Source of the DNA: Lutimaribacter pacificus
Lineage (GTDB): Bacteria > Pseudomonadota > Alphaproteobacteria > Rhodobacterales > Rhodobacteraceae
NCBI RefSeq assembly: GCF_900142185.1
Contig: NZ_FQZZ01000003.1
Coordinates: 476,904 to 540,903 of the forward strand
DNA length: 64,000 nt
Reading direction: 5' to 3'
Part shown: one piece after another, positions 47,108 through 57,205 of the stretch
How the letters are laid out: every line of letters begins with the position of its first letter
Position numbering within the stretch: the stretch's first letter is position 1
Translations under genes and position numbers: made by a program
The notes under the pieces: generated by a model
The model's database searches: none
What the model saw: only the letters and a program-made list of their open reading frames with translations
What the model was told of the DNA's origin: nothing

Positions 47108-48214
47108 TCAGCCTACGGCCCATCTGCTTTGCGCTTCGAGGCGCTGGCGCTGGAACAGGTCGAAATCCGGTGCCGATTGCTGCCCGTCCGTGATCTCTTC
47201 GAACGGGTCGACGACATCGGTCCGAACGCCCGAAAGTTGCTCGATGGTGGCCAGGCCGCAGAACGGAACCACGACCTCGGCATAGCCGCCCTCGTGCACG
47301 GCCACGACCCGGCCGCCGCAGATATCCTCGGCCAGTTCCATCACCTGCCGCGTCATTTCCCGGAAGGTGCCCGAATGGGCCTGCATCCGGCTGAGGGGAT
47401 CGAAGGCGTTGGCGTCGAAGCCGCTGGCGATCACGATCATGTCGGGGCCGAACGCCCGGATCGCGGGAAGCACCAGCAATTCCATCGCGTCCAGATAGGC
47501 GCGATGCCCGCCGCCCGGCAGCAGCGGGATGTTCAGGTTCGCGCCGATGCCCGCACCCTCGCCGCATTCGTCCACGGTGCCCTGCCCGGGGGGAAAGCAT
47601 CCCTCCTGATGCAGCGAGATCGTCAACGTGTCGCCCCGCTCGTAGTAGACGGCCTGCGTGCCGTTGCCGTGATGCACGTCCCAGTCGAGGATGGCCACCT
47701 TGCCCAATCCGTGATCCGCGCGGGCGGCTTCGATGGCGATCGGGATGTTGGCCAGCAGGCAGAACCCCATCGACTGCTCGGGCAGGCAGTGATGGCCCGG
47801 CGGGCGGGACAGTGCATAGCCGTTTTCGTTCACCCCGGTCAGCACGTCGGCCACGGCACGCCTGGCCAGTCCGGCCGAAAGCGCGGCGATTTCGAAACTG
47901 CCGGCCCCGAAGGGCGAATAGATCCCGGCATTGCCGCCACCGGCATCCGACATCTGCCGGAAGGCGTCGATATAGCTTTCGGTATGAACCCGCAGCATGT
48001 CCTCGCGGACGGCGGGCTCGGCGGTCTTGACGTCGAGATGTCCGGTCAGCCCCGACACGTCCATCAGGTTCTTCAGCCGCCGCTTGCTCTCGGGGCTTTC
48101 CGCGTGCCCGCCCGCCGAGGGCGGCTGGATGTATCCCCCGACTGGCAGGATCAGCGCATGTTCGCCGGTCGAGTGCCAAAGGCATTTTTCATCAAAGTAG
48201 AACGCCGTTGTCAT
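47108..48214 (-). CDS. Class II histone-deacetylase-like amidohydrolase
   Basis: A 368-residue zinc-dependent deacetylase of the HDAC/acetylpolyamine amidohydrolase superfamily. Active-site motifs are complete: SRPPGHH near 137-142, DWDVHHGNGT near 174-182, and IASGFDA near 263. Bacterial members deacetylate acetylpolyamines or other small acyl amides. Its start overlaps the livM stop (ATGA), making it the last gene of the five-gene transporter operon, so it probably acts on what that transporter brings in. Confidence 0.9.
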   Translation of the reverse strand: MTTAFYFDEKCLWHSTGEHALILPVGGYIQPPSAGGHAESPESKRRLKNLMDVSGLTGHLDVKTAEPAVREDMLRVHTESYIDAFRQMSDAGGGNAGIYSPFGAGSFEIAALSAGLARRAVADVLTGVNENGYALSRPPGHHCLPEQSMGFCLLANIPIAIEAARADHGLGKVAILDWDVHHGNGTQAVYYERGDTLTISLHQEGCFPPGQGTVDECGEGAGIGANLNIPLLPGGGHRAYLDAMELLVLPAIRAFGPDMIVIASGFDANAFDPLSRMQAHSGTFREMTRQVMELAEDICGGRVVAVHEGGYAEVVVPFCGLATIEQLSGVRTDVVDPFEEITDGQQSAPDFDLFQRQRLEAQSRWAVG

Positions 48215-49149
48215 GGCTGGGTCTCCATCGTGGATTTTCGGGAAAGCAGACGATCCAGCGCCCCGGCAAGCCCGCCGGGCATGACCAACATCACCAGGAC
48301 GGCCGTCGCGCCGAGGGCAACCAGGTACCAGCTCGACGAAAAGGCCAGTGTTTCACGCAGGACGAAGTAAAGCGCGGCACCGAGGAAGGGGCCGGAAATC
48401 CGGCCGATGCCGCCGATGATGGTGACAAAGACGATGGTGACCATCCAGTTGATATCGAAGGCGGCGACGGGCGTGATGAACAGCGCCGACAGAAAGCTGA
48501 CCGCGCCGGCCATGCCGGTCAGCGCGACGGACAGCACGAACACCGCCAGCCGCACCCGGTGCGGCGCCACGCCGATCGAACGCGCGGCCAGTTCGTCATC
48601 CTTGAGCGCCCGCAGGCGCAATCCGAAATTGCTGCGCATCAGCGCCCAGACAAGGGCGGTCGCACCAAGCGCCACGGCCAGCGCCAGCCAGTAGGCGCTC
48701 GCCCCCATCCATTCACGGTTCAGGCTGCGGGCGGCGGCCAGCGGCAGCCCGGCCGCGCCCCCGGTGTAATCCCACCGCATGACGACGATGCGGAATATCT
48801 CGGCCGCGACCCACATTCCGACCGCGAAATAGACCTCGCGCAGGCGGAACAGGATCGGCGCAAGCAAAAACCCCAGCACCGCCGTGACGATCCCGGCCAG
48901 CGGTATCGCCATGTAGGGATGCACCGGCAGATCACGCGTGAGAACGTAAAGCGCGTAGCCGCCTATCCCGACGAAGCCATGATGCCCCGGCGACAACAGC
49001 CCGCCATAGCCGGCCAGCAGGTTCCATGCCTGCGACAACGCCACCACCACCAGGATTTCGCTGGCCAGGAACAACATCCCGCGATCCGCCCCGAAGGGCA
49101 GCAGGACCAGCGCGACGACGGCAACCGCCAGCAGGATACCGGGCCTCAT
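48211..49149 (-). CDS. livM: Branched-chain-type ABC permease (LivM)
   Basis: A 312-residue inner-membrane permease of the LivM family with about nine helices, the GYGGLLSPGHHGFVGIGGYA loop and the cytoplasmic EAA-like VRLAVFVLSVALTGMAGAV and GGIGRISGPFLGAAL. Overlaps livH and the deacetylase gene by 4 bases each. HAAT-family transporters import amino acids, amides or urea; the real ligand is not readable here. Confidence 0.9.
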   Translation of the reverse strand: MRPGILLAVAVVALVLLPFGADRGMLFLASEILVVVALSQAWNLLAGYGGLLSPGHHGFVGIGGYALYVLTRDLPVHPYMAIPLAGIVTAVLGFLLAPILFRLREVYFAVGMWVAAEIFRIVVMRWDYTGGAAGLPLAAARSLNREWMGASAYWLALAVALGATALVWALMRSNFGLRLRALKDDELAARSIGVAPHRVRLAVFVLSVALTGMAGAVSFLSALFITPVAAFDINWMVTIVFVTIIGGIGRISGPFLGAALYFVLRETLAFSSSWYLVALGATAVLVMLVMPGGLAGALDRLLSRKSTMETQP

Positions 49150-50012
49150 CGCGTCACCTTCCGTCCCGCAAGGCCCTCGGGCCGGATCAGCAGGATCACC
49201 AGCAGCAGGATATGCCCGTATAGCAGCCCCGAGGCCGGGTCGAGGCGAAAGCTGATGACATGGACAAGCCCCAGCGCCAGCCCCCCGAGAAGACTTGCCC
49301 AGATCGAGCCCAGACCGCCGATCACAATGACCTCGAACGCGATCAGCAGCCGCTCGACCCCGGAAAACGGGGTGACCGAGCTGCGCATCGCCAGCAGCAC
49401 GCCCGCCAGCGCCGCCAGCGCGGCGGACACACCCATGACCACCGCGAACACCCGGCGGCGTTTCACGCCGAAAAGCCCCACCAGCGCGGGATCATCCGAG
49501 GTGGCGCGCACGATACGGCCCCAGCGGGTATGCCCGATCCCCAGATGCAGCACACCGAACAGCACCACCGTCAGGATCAGGGTGCCCAGCGGCAGCAGCC
49601 CCACCGGGAACCAGACCGGCCCGATCCGCGCGGTGGCCAGCCAGCCCGGATCCAGCGCGCGGTTGTCGGCGCCGAATATCTCGACCAGCAGGTTCTGCGC
49701 CACGATGGAAATGCCGAAGGTCAGCAAGAGCGGCGGCAGCGGGTCGTCGCCAAGCACCCGGTTGACCAGCGCGCTCTGTAACGCATAGCCGACGGCGAAC
49801 ATTCCCATCGTGACCAGCGGCAGCAGCAGCCACAGCGGAACCGGCAGCAGGTCGACCACCGCAAAGGCCAGGAACGCCCCCGCGATAACAAGCTCGCCAT
49901 GCGCGATATTGGCGATCTTCATGACCCCGAAGATCAGTGACAGGCCCAACCCGAACAGAGCATAGAGCCCGCCCAACGTCAGCCCGCTGAACAGGGTTTC
50001 GAACCAGATCAT
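49146..50012 (-). CDS. livH: Branched-chain-type ABC permease (LivH)
   Basis: A 288-residue permease, first partner of LivM. It shows GLYALFGLGLSLIFGVMKIANIAHGE at the N-terminus (typical LivH, given in part) and the coupling loop GGLGSIWASLLGGL. ATG 50012 overlaps the livF stop and gives MIWFETLFSG; the longer frame adds an Arg-rich shadow from livF. Confidence 0.9.
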   Translation of the reverse strand: MIWFETLFSGLTLGGLYALFGLGLSLIFGVMKIANIAHGELVIAGAFLAFAVVDLLPVPLWLLLPLVTMGMFAVGYALQSALVNRVLGDDPLPPLLLTFGISIVAQNLLVEIFGADNRALDPGWLATARIGPVWFPVGLLPLGTLILTVVLFGVLHLGIGHTRWGRIVRATSDDPALVGLFGVKRRRVFAVVMGVSAALAALAGVLLAMRSSVTPFSGVERLLIAFEVIVIGGLGSIWASLLGGLALGLVHVISFRLDPASGLLYGHILLLVILLIRPEGLAGRKVTR

Positions 50013-50710
50013 GTGTCGTCCTCTCCGAAATAGGCGCGGCCGATGGCATCGAGGTCGGCGCCCGCACAGGGGCCGGTGAGCGCCGCGCGCCCCTCGAGCA
50101 GGCAAAGGAACCTGTCGCCGGCCGCGATGGCGCGGTTCACATCCTGTTCGACCATGATGGTGATCATCTCGCTCTGGTCCCGCAGCATCGCCAGCGCCGC
50201 GTGCACCTCCTGCGCGACGACCGGGGCAAGGCCCAGCGACACCTCGTCGAGCAGCAGAAGCGCCGGATTGGCCATCAGCGCGCGACCGATCGCAACCATC
50301 TGCTGCTGCCCCCCTGACAACAGCCCGGCGGGGCGGTCGGCGAACTCTCCGAGGATCGGGAACAGGCCGGTCACGCGGTCCAGCGTCCAGGGACCGCGAC
50401 GCCGGACATTGGCGCCCATCAACAGGTTTTCGCGCACGCTGAGCGAAAGGAACATCCGCCGCCCCTCGGGCGACAGGGCAACACCCGCCGCGGCGCGCCC
50501 GACCGCCGGCAAGGCGGCAAGATCGGTATCGCCCAGCCGCACGCTGCCCCGCGCCTGCGTCATCCCACAGATCGCGTGCAGGAACGAGCTTTTGCCGGCG
50601 CCGTTCGCACCGATCAGCGCAAGCGTCTGCCCGGGCTGAAGCGACAGGTCGACCCCGAAAAGCGCCTGGAAATCGCCATAGAACGCGTCCAGCCCCCTGA
50701 TCTCAAGCAT
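50009..50710 (-). CDS. livF: Branched-chain-type ABC ATPase (LivF)
   Basis: A 233-residue ATPase: Walker A GANGAGKSS, LivF-type VALSPEGRRMFLSLSVRENL, signature LLSGGQQQMVAIGRAL and Walker B LLLDEVSLGLAP. Overlaps livG by 8 bases and livH by 4. Confidence 0.93.
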   Translation of the reverse strand: MLEIRGLDAFYGDFQALFGVDLSLQPGQTLALIGANGAGKSSFLHAICGMTQARGSVRLGDTDLAALPAVGRAAAGVALSPEGRRMFLSLSVRENLLMGANVRRRGPWTLDRVTGLFPILGEFADRPAGLLSGGQQQMVAIGRALMANPALLLLDEVSLGLAPVVAQEVHAALAMLRDQSEMITIMVEQDVNRAIAAGDRFLCLLEGRAALTGPCAGADLDAIGRAYFGEDDT

Positions 50711-51422
50711 GGTGGGCCTGCCCGAGATACAGTTCGCGCACGCGCGGATCGCGGGTGACGGTATCGGGGATATCCTCGATCACCTTCCGGCCGAGATGCA
50801 GCATCAGGATACGGTCGCTCGCCGCCTTCAGCGCATGGGCGATATGCTCGATCCACAGGATTGCCAGGCCGGGCGACTTCAGACCCCGGATCAGGTCCAC
50901 CAGGGCGTGCACCTCGTGCTCGGTCAGCCCGCCCGATATCTCGTCAAGCAGCAGCACCCGCGGCCCGCTGGCCAGCGCCTTGGCCAGTTCCAGCCGCTTG
51001 CGATCGAGCAGCCGCAGCTCGCGCCCGGTCCGGCCGGCCTTGTCGCCAAGGCCGGTGCGTTCCAGCGCCTCGTCGACCTGGCCGGCCAGCGCCGCGCCGC
51101 GCAGCCCCTGCCCCGCCGACGCCGCCAGCACGAGATGTTCGCGCACGCTGAGCGTCGGAAAGGGTTTGGGGATCTGGAACGCCCGGGCGATCCCGGCCTG
51201 CACCCGAATTTCCGGCGGCAGCCCGGTGACATCCCTGCCATCCAGGCGGATCGTCCCGCCATCCACCGGCGTCGCCCCCGCCAGAAGGTCGAACAGGGTG
51301 CTTTTCCCGGCACCGTTCGGCCCCATCACGCCCAGGCACTCGCCGCCCGCGACCGTCGTCGAAACACCGTCGACAACGGTCAGCCGGCCAAAGCTTTTCC
51401 TCAGGTCGCTGACCTCAAGCAT
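50703..51422 (-). CDS. livG: Branched-chain-type ABC ATPase (LivG)
   Basis: A 239-residue ATPase: Walker A GPNGAGKST, LivG-type GIARAFQIPKPFPTLSVREH, and Walker B VLLLDEISGGLTEHE. The ABC signature is RELRLLDRKRLELAKAL, in which the usual LSGG is replaced by LRLLDRK, as also seen in some members of this subfamily. Second gene of the operon, 3 bases after the binding-protein stop. Confidence 0.9.
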   Translation of the reverse strand: MLEVSDLRKSFGRLTVVDGVSTTVAGGECLGVMGPNGAGKSTLFDLLAGATPVDGGTIRLDGRDVTGLPPEIRVQAGIARAFQIPKPFPTLSVREHLVLAASAGQGLRGAALAGQVDEALERTGLGDKAGRTGRELRLLDRKRLELAKALASGPRVLLLDEISGGLTEHEVHALVDLIRGLKSPGLAILWIEHIAHALKAASDRILMLHLGRKVIEDIPDTVTRDPRVRELYLGQAHHA

Positions 51423-51425
51423 GTC

Positions 51426-52712
51426 TCAGCCCAGTTGCGAAAGCGGCAGGGTCGTGTCCTCAACCCCGATCGAGGGGGCAAGCGCGTTCTCGGTGATGAC
51501 CAGATCGTACTCGTGCCTGCCGCCGGTCGTCTTGCGCCACTGGCCGCCGGCAACTTCGGTCACCGCGACGTTCCTGATCGGCGAGCCCGCAAAGTTCACC
51601 GGCCCCACCATCGTCGCGATGTCGAGCGCGGCAATGGCATCGCGCACCGCGTCGGGGTTCTTGGGATCGCCCGACGCCGTCAGCGCCGCAAGCCCGGTTT
51701 CGAACAGCGCGTGGCTGTAGCCCAGCGTCTGAATCCACTGTGCGCCGGACTGGTCCTCGTAAGCCTGCGCCAGTTCCGCGGCCGACTGGCCCGTCAGCGA
51801 GGAATGGAAAGGAACCTTGGGGGTCCACCATACCTCGGTCGACATGCCGTTGCCCCGGTCGCCCAGCGCGTCGATCGCAGACGGGAACAGGAAGGCCCCG
51901 GCAAAGGTCGCCGCCTCGGGGGCAAAGCCCATCTGGCCGGCCTGCGCCCAGAAGGTCGACCAGTGCGGCGGAAAGCCGAAGCCGGTGACGATCTGCGCCT
52001 CGGCGGCCTTGAATCTGGACACCTGCGCGCTGAAATCCTGAGTTTCGAGCTGGAAGCGGCCACCGTCGATACGCGAATACCCGGCCTTTTCCATGATGGC
52101 AGGCAGACCGATATTCGGATCGGAGAATGCCTGGCCCGCGCTGTTGTCAAAATAGAAATCGCCCACGACCCTGTTGGTGTCGATCTGGTCCCAGATACGG
52201 GGGAAGGTGCCCATGGCGTCATCCGCCCCCCAGAAGAAGGTAAAGGAATAGGGAAAACCCTGTTCGGGGGTCGATCCGCGCCCGTACATCCACGCCTGCC
52301 ACGGGCCGATGGTCGAGATCGACGGCACGCCCGCGATATCCGACATCTCGCCCGTGGCGACCGAGGCGTCGAGATCCTGCACAAGCAGCAGGTCCACGCC
52401 TTCGCGCTGGATCAGTTCCTGCCCGACCGAGGCCGAGCGGTTGATATTCGACTGGTTGTCCCGCATCAGGAACTCGACGGAATAGGTGTTGCCGCCGATG
52501 GTCAGGCCGTTTTCGGTCAGGCGGCGAACCTGTTCCAGCATCCACGGGTCGGACGCGCCGAACTCGGCGCGCGGCCCGGACAGCGCGGTGATGTAGCCGA
52601 TGCGGATTTCGCGGCTCGCCGCGCGCACGACCGACGGCGCGGCAAGCATCCCCGATGCAGCCGCCGTGGCCGAGAGGAACGAGCGGCGAGACAGTTTCAG
52701 TTTCTTTTTCAA
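51426..52712 (-). CDS. HAAT-family periplasmic binding protein with Tat signal
   Basis: A 428-residue binding protein of the LivK/AmiC type that feeds the LivHMGF transporter. It begins with a twin-arginine signal (LSRRSFLSATAAASG, cleavage near AASR), so it is exported folded. Ligand-pocket segments YITALSGPRAEFG, VEFLMRDNQSNINRS and FFWGADDAMGTF are similar to amide- or urea-type HAAT proteins. First gene of the operon. Confidence 0.9.
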   Translation of the reverse strand: MKKKLKLSRRSFLSATAAASGMLAAPSVVRAASREIRIGYITALSGPRAEFGASDPWMLEQVRRLTENGLTIGGNTYSVEFLMRDNQSNINRSASVGQELIQREGVDLLLVQDLDASVATGEMSDIAGVPSISTIGPWQAWMYGRGSTPEQGFPYSFTFFWGADDAMGTFPRIWDQIDTNRVVGDFYFDNSAGQAFSDPNIGLPAIMEKAGYSRIDGGRFQLETQDFSAQVSRFKAAEAQIVTGFGFPPHWSTFWAQAGQMGFAPEAATFAGAFLFPSAIDALGDRGNGMSTEVWWTPKVPFHSSLTGQSAAELAQAYEDQSGAQWIQTLGYSHALFETGLAALTASGDPKNPDAVRDAIAALDIATMVGPVNFAGSPIRNVAVTEVAGGQWRKTTGGRHEYDLVITENALAPSIGVEDTTLPLSQLG

Positions 52713-52756
52713 GGCTGATCTCCCGGTTGGTTTTATCGTTCTTCCGGGATGTTCAC

Positions 52757-52785
52757 ATGTTATCTTTTTTCCGAATATAGTGCAA
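52757..52785 (-). promoter_or_regulatory. Promoter of the liv-type operon
   Basis: On the minus strand TTGCAC (52785 to 52780), 17 bases, TAACAT (52762 to 52757), about 45 bases before the binding-protein start. The -35 box lies inside the palindrome at 52776-52795. Confidence 0.5.
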
Positions 52786-52795
52786 AATCACTATA
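52776..52795. promoter_or_regulatory. Palindrome at the liv promoter and luxR 3' end
   Basis: TATAGTG (52776-52782) and CACTATA (52789-52795) form a perfect 7-bp inverted repeat with a 6-base spacer. It covers the luxR stop codon and the -35 box of the transporter promoter. Best reading: an operator, possibly for the neighbouring LuxR-type protein. Confidence 0.5.
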
Positions 52796-53750
52796 ACAAT
52801 TCGCCGCCGCCAAGGCCCAGTTTCCGCGCCAGATGCAGCTTGCCGGAAGCGCCGGTCTTGCGATAGATCGACGCCACCTGGTTGCGGATCGTGTTGACCG
52901 AAACCTCTTTCCTGTCAGATATTTGCCGCATTGACAGACCGCTCAGCAGTAACTCGGCGACCTTGCGCTCCTCTACCGAAAGCCGCGACGACAGATCGGC
53001 CGGGGCCAGCCGGAGCAGCATAAGGCCGGGCATGTGATGGCGGCTGAACAGCGTGATGTTGCGCCCGGTCCAGGTGCGTTCGACACCGGCCATCCCGACC
53101 AGCAGGGCGCCGGCCTCGGCCGGTGTCGGAACCTCGTCCAGAAGCGCCTGCCGGAAGTTCCGCGTCGCCCGCACGATCTCCCCGTTCACGCCCAGCAGCG
53201 CCGCCTCGCCGCCCGGCGGCGCAAGCGAGCGCAGCTCCGCCTTCAGCGTCAACGAGAGGCTTTGTTCGAGATGCCGCAGGATGACGCGGAAATCCGATGT
53301 CTCCTCGTCGGTGAACCTGGCACCGCCGCTGCGCCGGTAGAGCGACATGAAGAAATTGAAATCGGTCTCGCCCGCCAGCCGGCAATGGCCATTCAGGATC
53401 GTGCCGATATCGAATGCGCTCAGGAAGTTCCTGAAATCCTTGTTCAGCCCCGGAAAGCTGGCCTCGATCGACTTTGCATAGACCGCAACGCTGCGCCCGT
53501 GCCGGATAAGCGGGTCCTGGTGGGCCACCGCCCGAAGTGCGCTTTCGAACCCGTGCGACAACCCGAATGTCGCCGTGCTGACCAGCGTGGTCCGCCCCCC
53601 GGCCAGGTTCGACCACCCCCACCAGGCCGCATCGAACCGCACCAGCCCCGAAAGTATCTCGATCAGGCTGTTGTGATGCACCCGGGAGGACGATTCGACC
53701 GCCGAGTTGTTGAGCCGCAGGACCAGATCGCTGAAGTCGGCAAGATGCAT
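52791..53750 (-). CDS. LuxR-family transcriptional regulator
   Basis: A 319-residue regulator. The C-terminal LuxR helix-turn-helix (about 255-315: LSVEERKVAELLLSGLSMRQ then VNTIRNQVASIYRKTG) is clear. The N-terminal about 240 residues are a GAF-like or novel sensing region (ADFSDLVLRLNNSAV, FDAAWWGWSNL), not an autoinducer domain I recognise. ATG 53750 is used; a GTG at 53822 with GCGGGGGT upstream would add 24 residues and cannot be excluded. It directly precedes the transporter operon on the same strand. Confidence 0.85.
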   Translation of the reverse strand: MHLADFSDLVLRLNNSAVESSSRVHHNSLIEILSGLVRFDAAWWGWSNLAGGRTTLVSTATFGLSHGFESALRAVAHQDPLIRHGRSVAVYAKSIEASFPGLNKDFRNFLSAFDIGTILNGHCRLAGETDFNFFMSLYRRSGGARFTDEETSDFRVILRHLEQSLSLTLKAELRSLAPPGGEAALLGVNGEIVRATRNFRQALLDEVPTPAEAGALLVGMAGVERTWTGRNITLFSRHHMPGLMLLRLAPADLSSRLSVEERKVAELLLSGLSMRQISDRKEVSVNTIRNQVASIYRKTGASGKLHLARKLGLGGGELL

Positions 53751-53879
53751 ATCGGTGCAACCATTCTGCAGGGGCTGCCCGATCTTAACGGCTCTTCCAC
53801 GACAGTCCAATTCACGATGCACCCCCGCGACATCCGCGCGATTCTGTCACTGCGGGGAACCGCTTGCGCAGCCTTCTGA

Positions 53880-55329
<1,450 letters not shown>

Positions 55330-55452
55330 GCGTACACCCGCGCAACAGCAGATTCTGTATCGGTTTTCCCCGGTTTCGGCCCTATATGTTCAGGGACGAG
55401 ACCGCGGGTGACGATCGCCCGCCCGCATTGCCACAGGTTTCGGGGGCCCCGC

Positions 55453-56073
55453 ATGATCACCGATATCGAGGATTATTTCACCAGGGGATGCGGACGCTGC
55501 GCACGCTTCGACACCCCGGACTGCGCGACGAAACGCTGGCAGCCCGGCCTCGCCAAGCTGCGCGACATCTGCCTGTCCTCCGGTCTGGAAGAGACGGTGA
55601 AATGGGGCCACCCGTGCTACATGCATGCGGGCCGGAACATCGTGATCTTCGGCGCGTTCCAGGATGATTTCCGCCTCAGCTTCTTCAACGCGGCGCTCAT
55701 GGCTGACCCGGAGGGCGTGCTGGAACGGCAGGGGCCGAATACCCGGCATCCCGACATGATCCGCTTCACCTCCAATGACGGACCCGGAAAGCTGGAAGGT
55801 GTGATCCGGGCCTGCCTGGACGAGGCGAAGGGCCATGCCGAGACCGGCAGGAAGCCCCCGAAAGACGACAGCCTGCCCGAGCTGCCCGAGGAGCTGGTGC
55901 AGGCGCTGGACGCGGACCCGGAGCTTTCGGAAGCGTTCCACGCGCTGACGCGGGGCCGTCAGAAAAGTTACGTGATCACCCTGAATTCGGCGAAAAAGCC
56001 GGAAACACGGATGCGCCGCATCGCAAAATTCCGCGACAGGATCATCGCGGGAAAAGGCGCGATGGAGCGTTGA
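55453..56073 (+). CDS. YdeI/OmpD-associated (DUF1801) family protein
   Basis: A 206-residue cytosolic protein. The N-terminal half (about 25-115) is a DUF1801 domain (ETVKWGHPCYMHAGRNIVIF), the C-terminal half the OmdA-type helical region (LPEELVQALDADPELSEAF, KKPETRMRRIAKFRDRI). Members are linked to stress but have no established reaction. ATG 55453 begins MITDIEDYF; the 15 upstream residues of the open frame are not conserved-looking. Confidence 0.85.
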   Translation: MITDIEDYFTRGCGRCARFDTPDCATKRWQPGLAKLRDICLSSGLEETVKWGHPCYMHAGRNIVIFGAFQDDFRLSFFNAALMADPEGVLERQGPNTRHPDMIRFTSNDGPGKLEGVIRACLDEAKGHAETGRKPPKDDSLPELPEELVQALDADPELSEAFHALTRGRQKSYVITLNSAKKPETRMRRIAKFRDRIIAGKGAMER

Positions 56074-56125
56074 GACGGGCGCCGCCGGGGTGATCATGCA
56101 GGAGATTGCCACCGGTTTCGTGATT

Positions 56126-56296
56126 TGCAACCGAAGGGCATCGCACGGCCGCGGTCGGGCGATCCGACGGTTTGTGGCTGACATTTTATCGTGCAGCCAC
56201 TTCCTACCTCAGGCCGTGGCACCTGCGGCAGCCAATCGCCCGGCCGGGGGGCGGCCGCGCGATGCCCGGGCCGCTGCGCGGCTGTTCCGGGCTGGG
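56126..56296 (+). repeat. Dispersed folded repeat, copy B
   Basis: Second copy of the element at 14101-14268, inverted relative to it. The core 56136-56267 has the same terminal inverted repeats. The central stem is GTGGCTG/CAGCCAC around ACATTTTATCGTG, where copy A has GTGAC.../...GTCAC: the paired bases changed together. It fills most of the 300-bp gap between two convergent genes. Confidence 0.8.
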
Positions 56297-56374
56297 TGCG
56301 TCGTTCAGATGTCGTGGCAGGACTCTCCGCCTCTTCCACGAGCGGCTTCTTCCCGCCCGACAGCCACGATCCCC

Positions 56375-57124
56375 CTAGGTCACGAAGAACAGCACCGTCA
56401 TGATCGCACCGACCGCAGTCACGAAGTGGCGCAGCAGGTCGGTTCTGACGATCCTGCGGCTTTGGCGCGCGCCGATATATCCGCCCAGCATCGCACCGAC
56501 GACCATGACGGCCGCCTGCTCCCACGCGATCAGCCCGGCAGTGACGAAGGTCAGGACCGAGATCACCGACAGCACGACCGACAGCAGGCTTTTCAACCCG
56601 TTCATCCCGTGCAGGTTCACATAGCCGAGCAGGCCGAAACTGGCGAGCAGCACGATGCCCAACCCGCCGTTGAAATAGCCGCCATAGACCGACACGGCGA
56701 GGATGACCGCCGCCGACGAGACCGGACCGATGCTGCGGCCCTCGTCCCGGCGCAAAAGCCGCAAAAGATACGGACCGGCGGCAAAAAGGACGGTCGCCGC
56801 CAGCAAGAGCCACGGCACCACCCACATGAAGACCTCGCCCGGCGTGACGATCAGCAGCAACGCCCCCAGCAATCCCCCCGCCGCCGAAAGGGCGACGATG
56901 GCGGGCAGGCCAAGCCGCCCTTCGGCCCGTATATCGTGCCGGAACGCCCATGCACTGCTGACATAGCCGGGCAAGGCGATGAAGGTCGCCGTCGCATTCG
57001 CGCTGACCGGCGGAACGCCGACATAGATCAGCGCCGGCAGGCTGAGAAAGGTTCCGCCCCCCGCAACGGCATTCAGCACACCGGCCAGGAAACTGGCGGC
57101 CACAAGCAGCACCATGTCGAACAT
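56375..57124 (-). CDS. TSUP (TauE/SafE) family membrane protein
   Basis: A 249-residue inner-membrane protein with about eight helices in two halves, each starting with the family motif (FLAGVLNAVAGGGTFLSLP and GGYFNGGLGIVLLASFG). TSUP proteins export sulfite, sulfonates or organosulfur compounds. Divergent from the GntR-type gene, which may control it. Confidence 0.9.
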   Translation of the reverse strand: MFDMVLLVAASFLAGVLNAVAGGGTFLSLPALIYVGVPPVSANATATFIALPGYVSSAWAFRHDIRAEGRLGLPAIVALSAAGGLLGALLLIVTPGEVFMWVVPWLLLAATVLFAAGPYLLRLLRRDEGRSIGPVSSAAVILAVSVYGGYFNGGLGIVLLASFGLLGYVNLHGMNGLKSLLSVVLSVISVLTFVTAGLIAWEQAAVMVVGAMLGGYIGARQSRRIVRTDLLRHFVTAVGAIMTVLFFVT

Positions 57125-57170
57125 CGTCTTTTCCCCTCGTCATGAACCGGCTTTCTGTTGCACGGGCGTC

Positions 57171-57192
57171 AATTGGTCTGCAAATTGGTCTG
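57171..57192. promoter_or_regulatory. Direct repeat in the TSUP-gntR divergent gap
   Basis: AATTGGTCTG occurs twice, 57171-57180 and 57183-57192, with a 12-base period, just before the gntR ribosome site. The position fits an operator for the adjacent regulator. Confidence 0.5.
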
Positions 57193-57205
57193 GAAAGGAA
57201 CGCCG

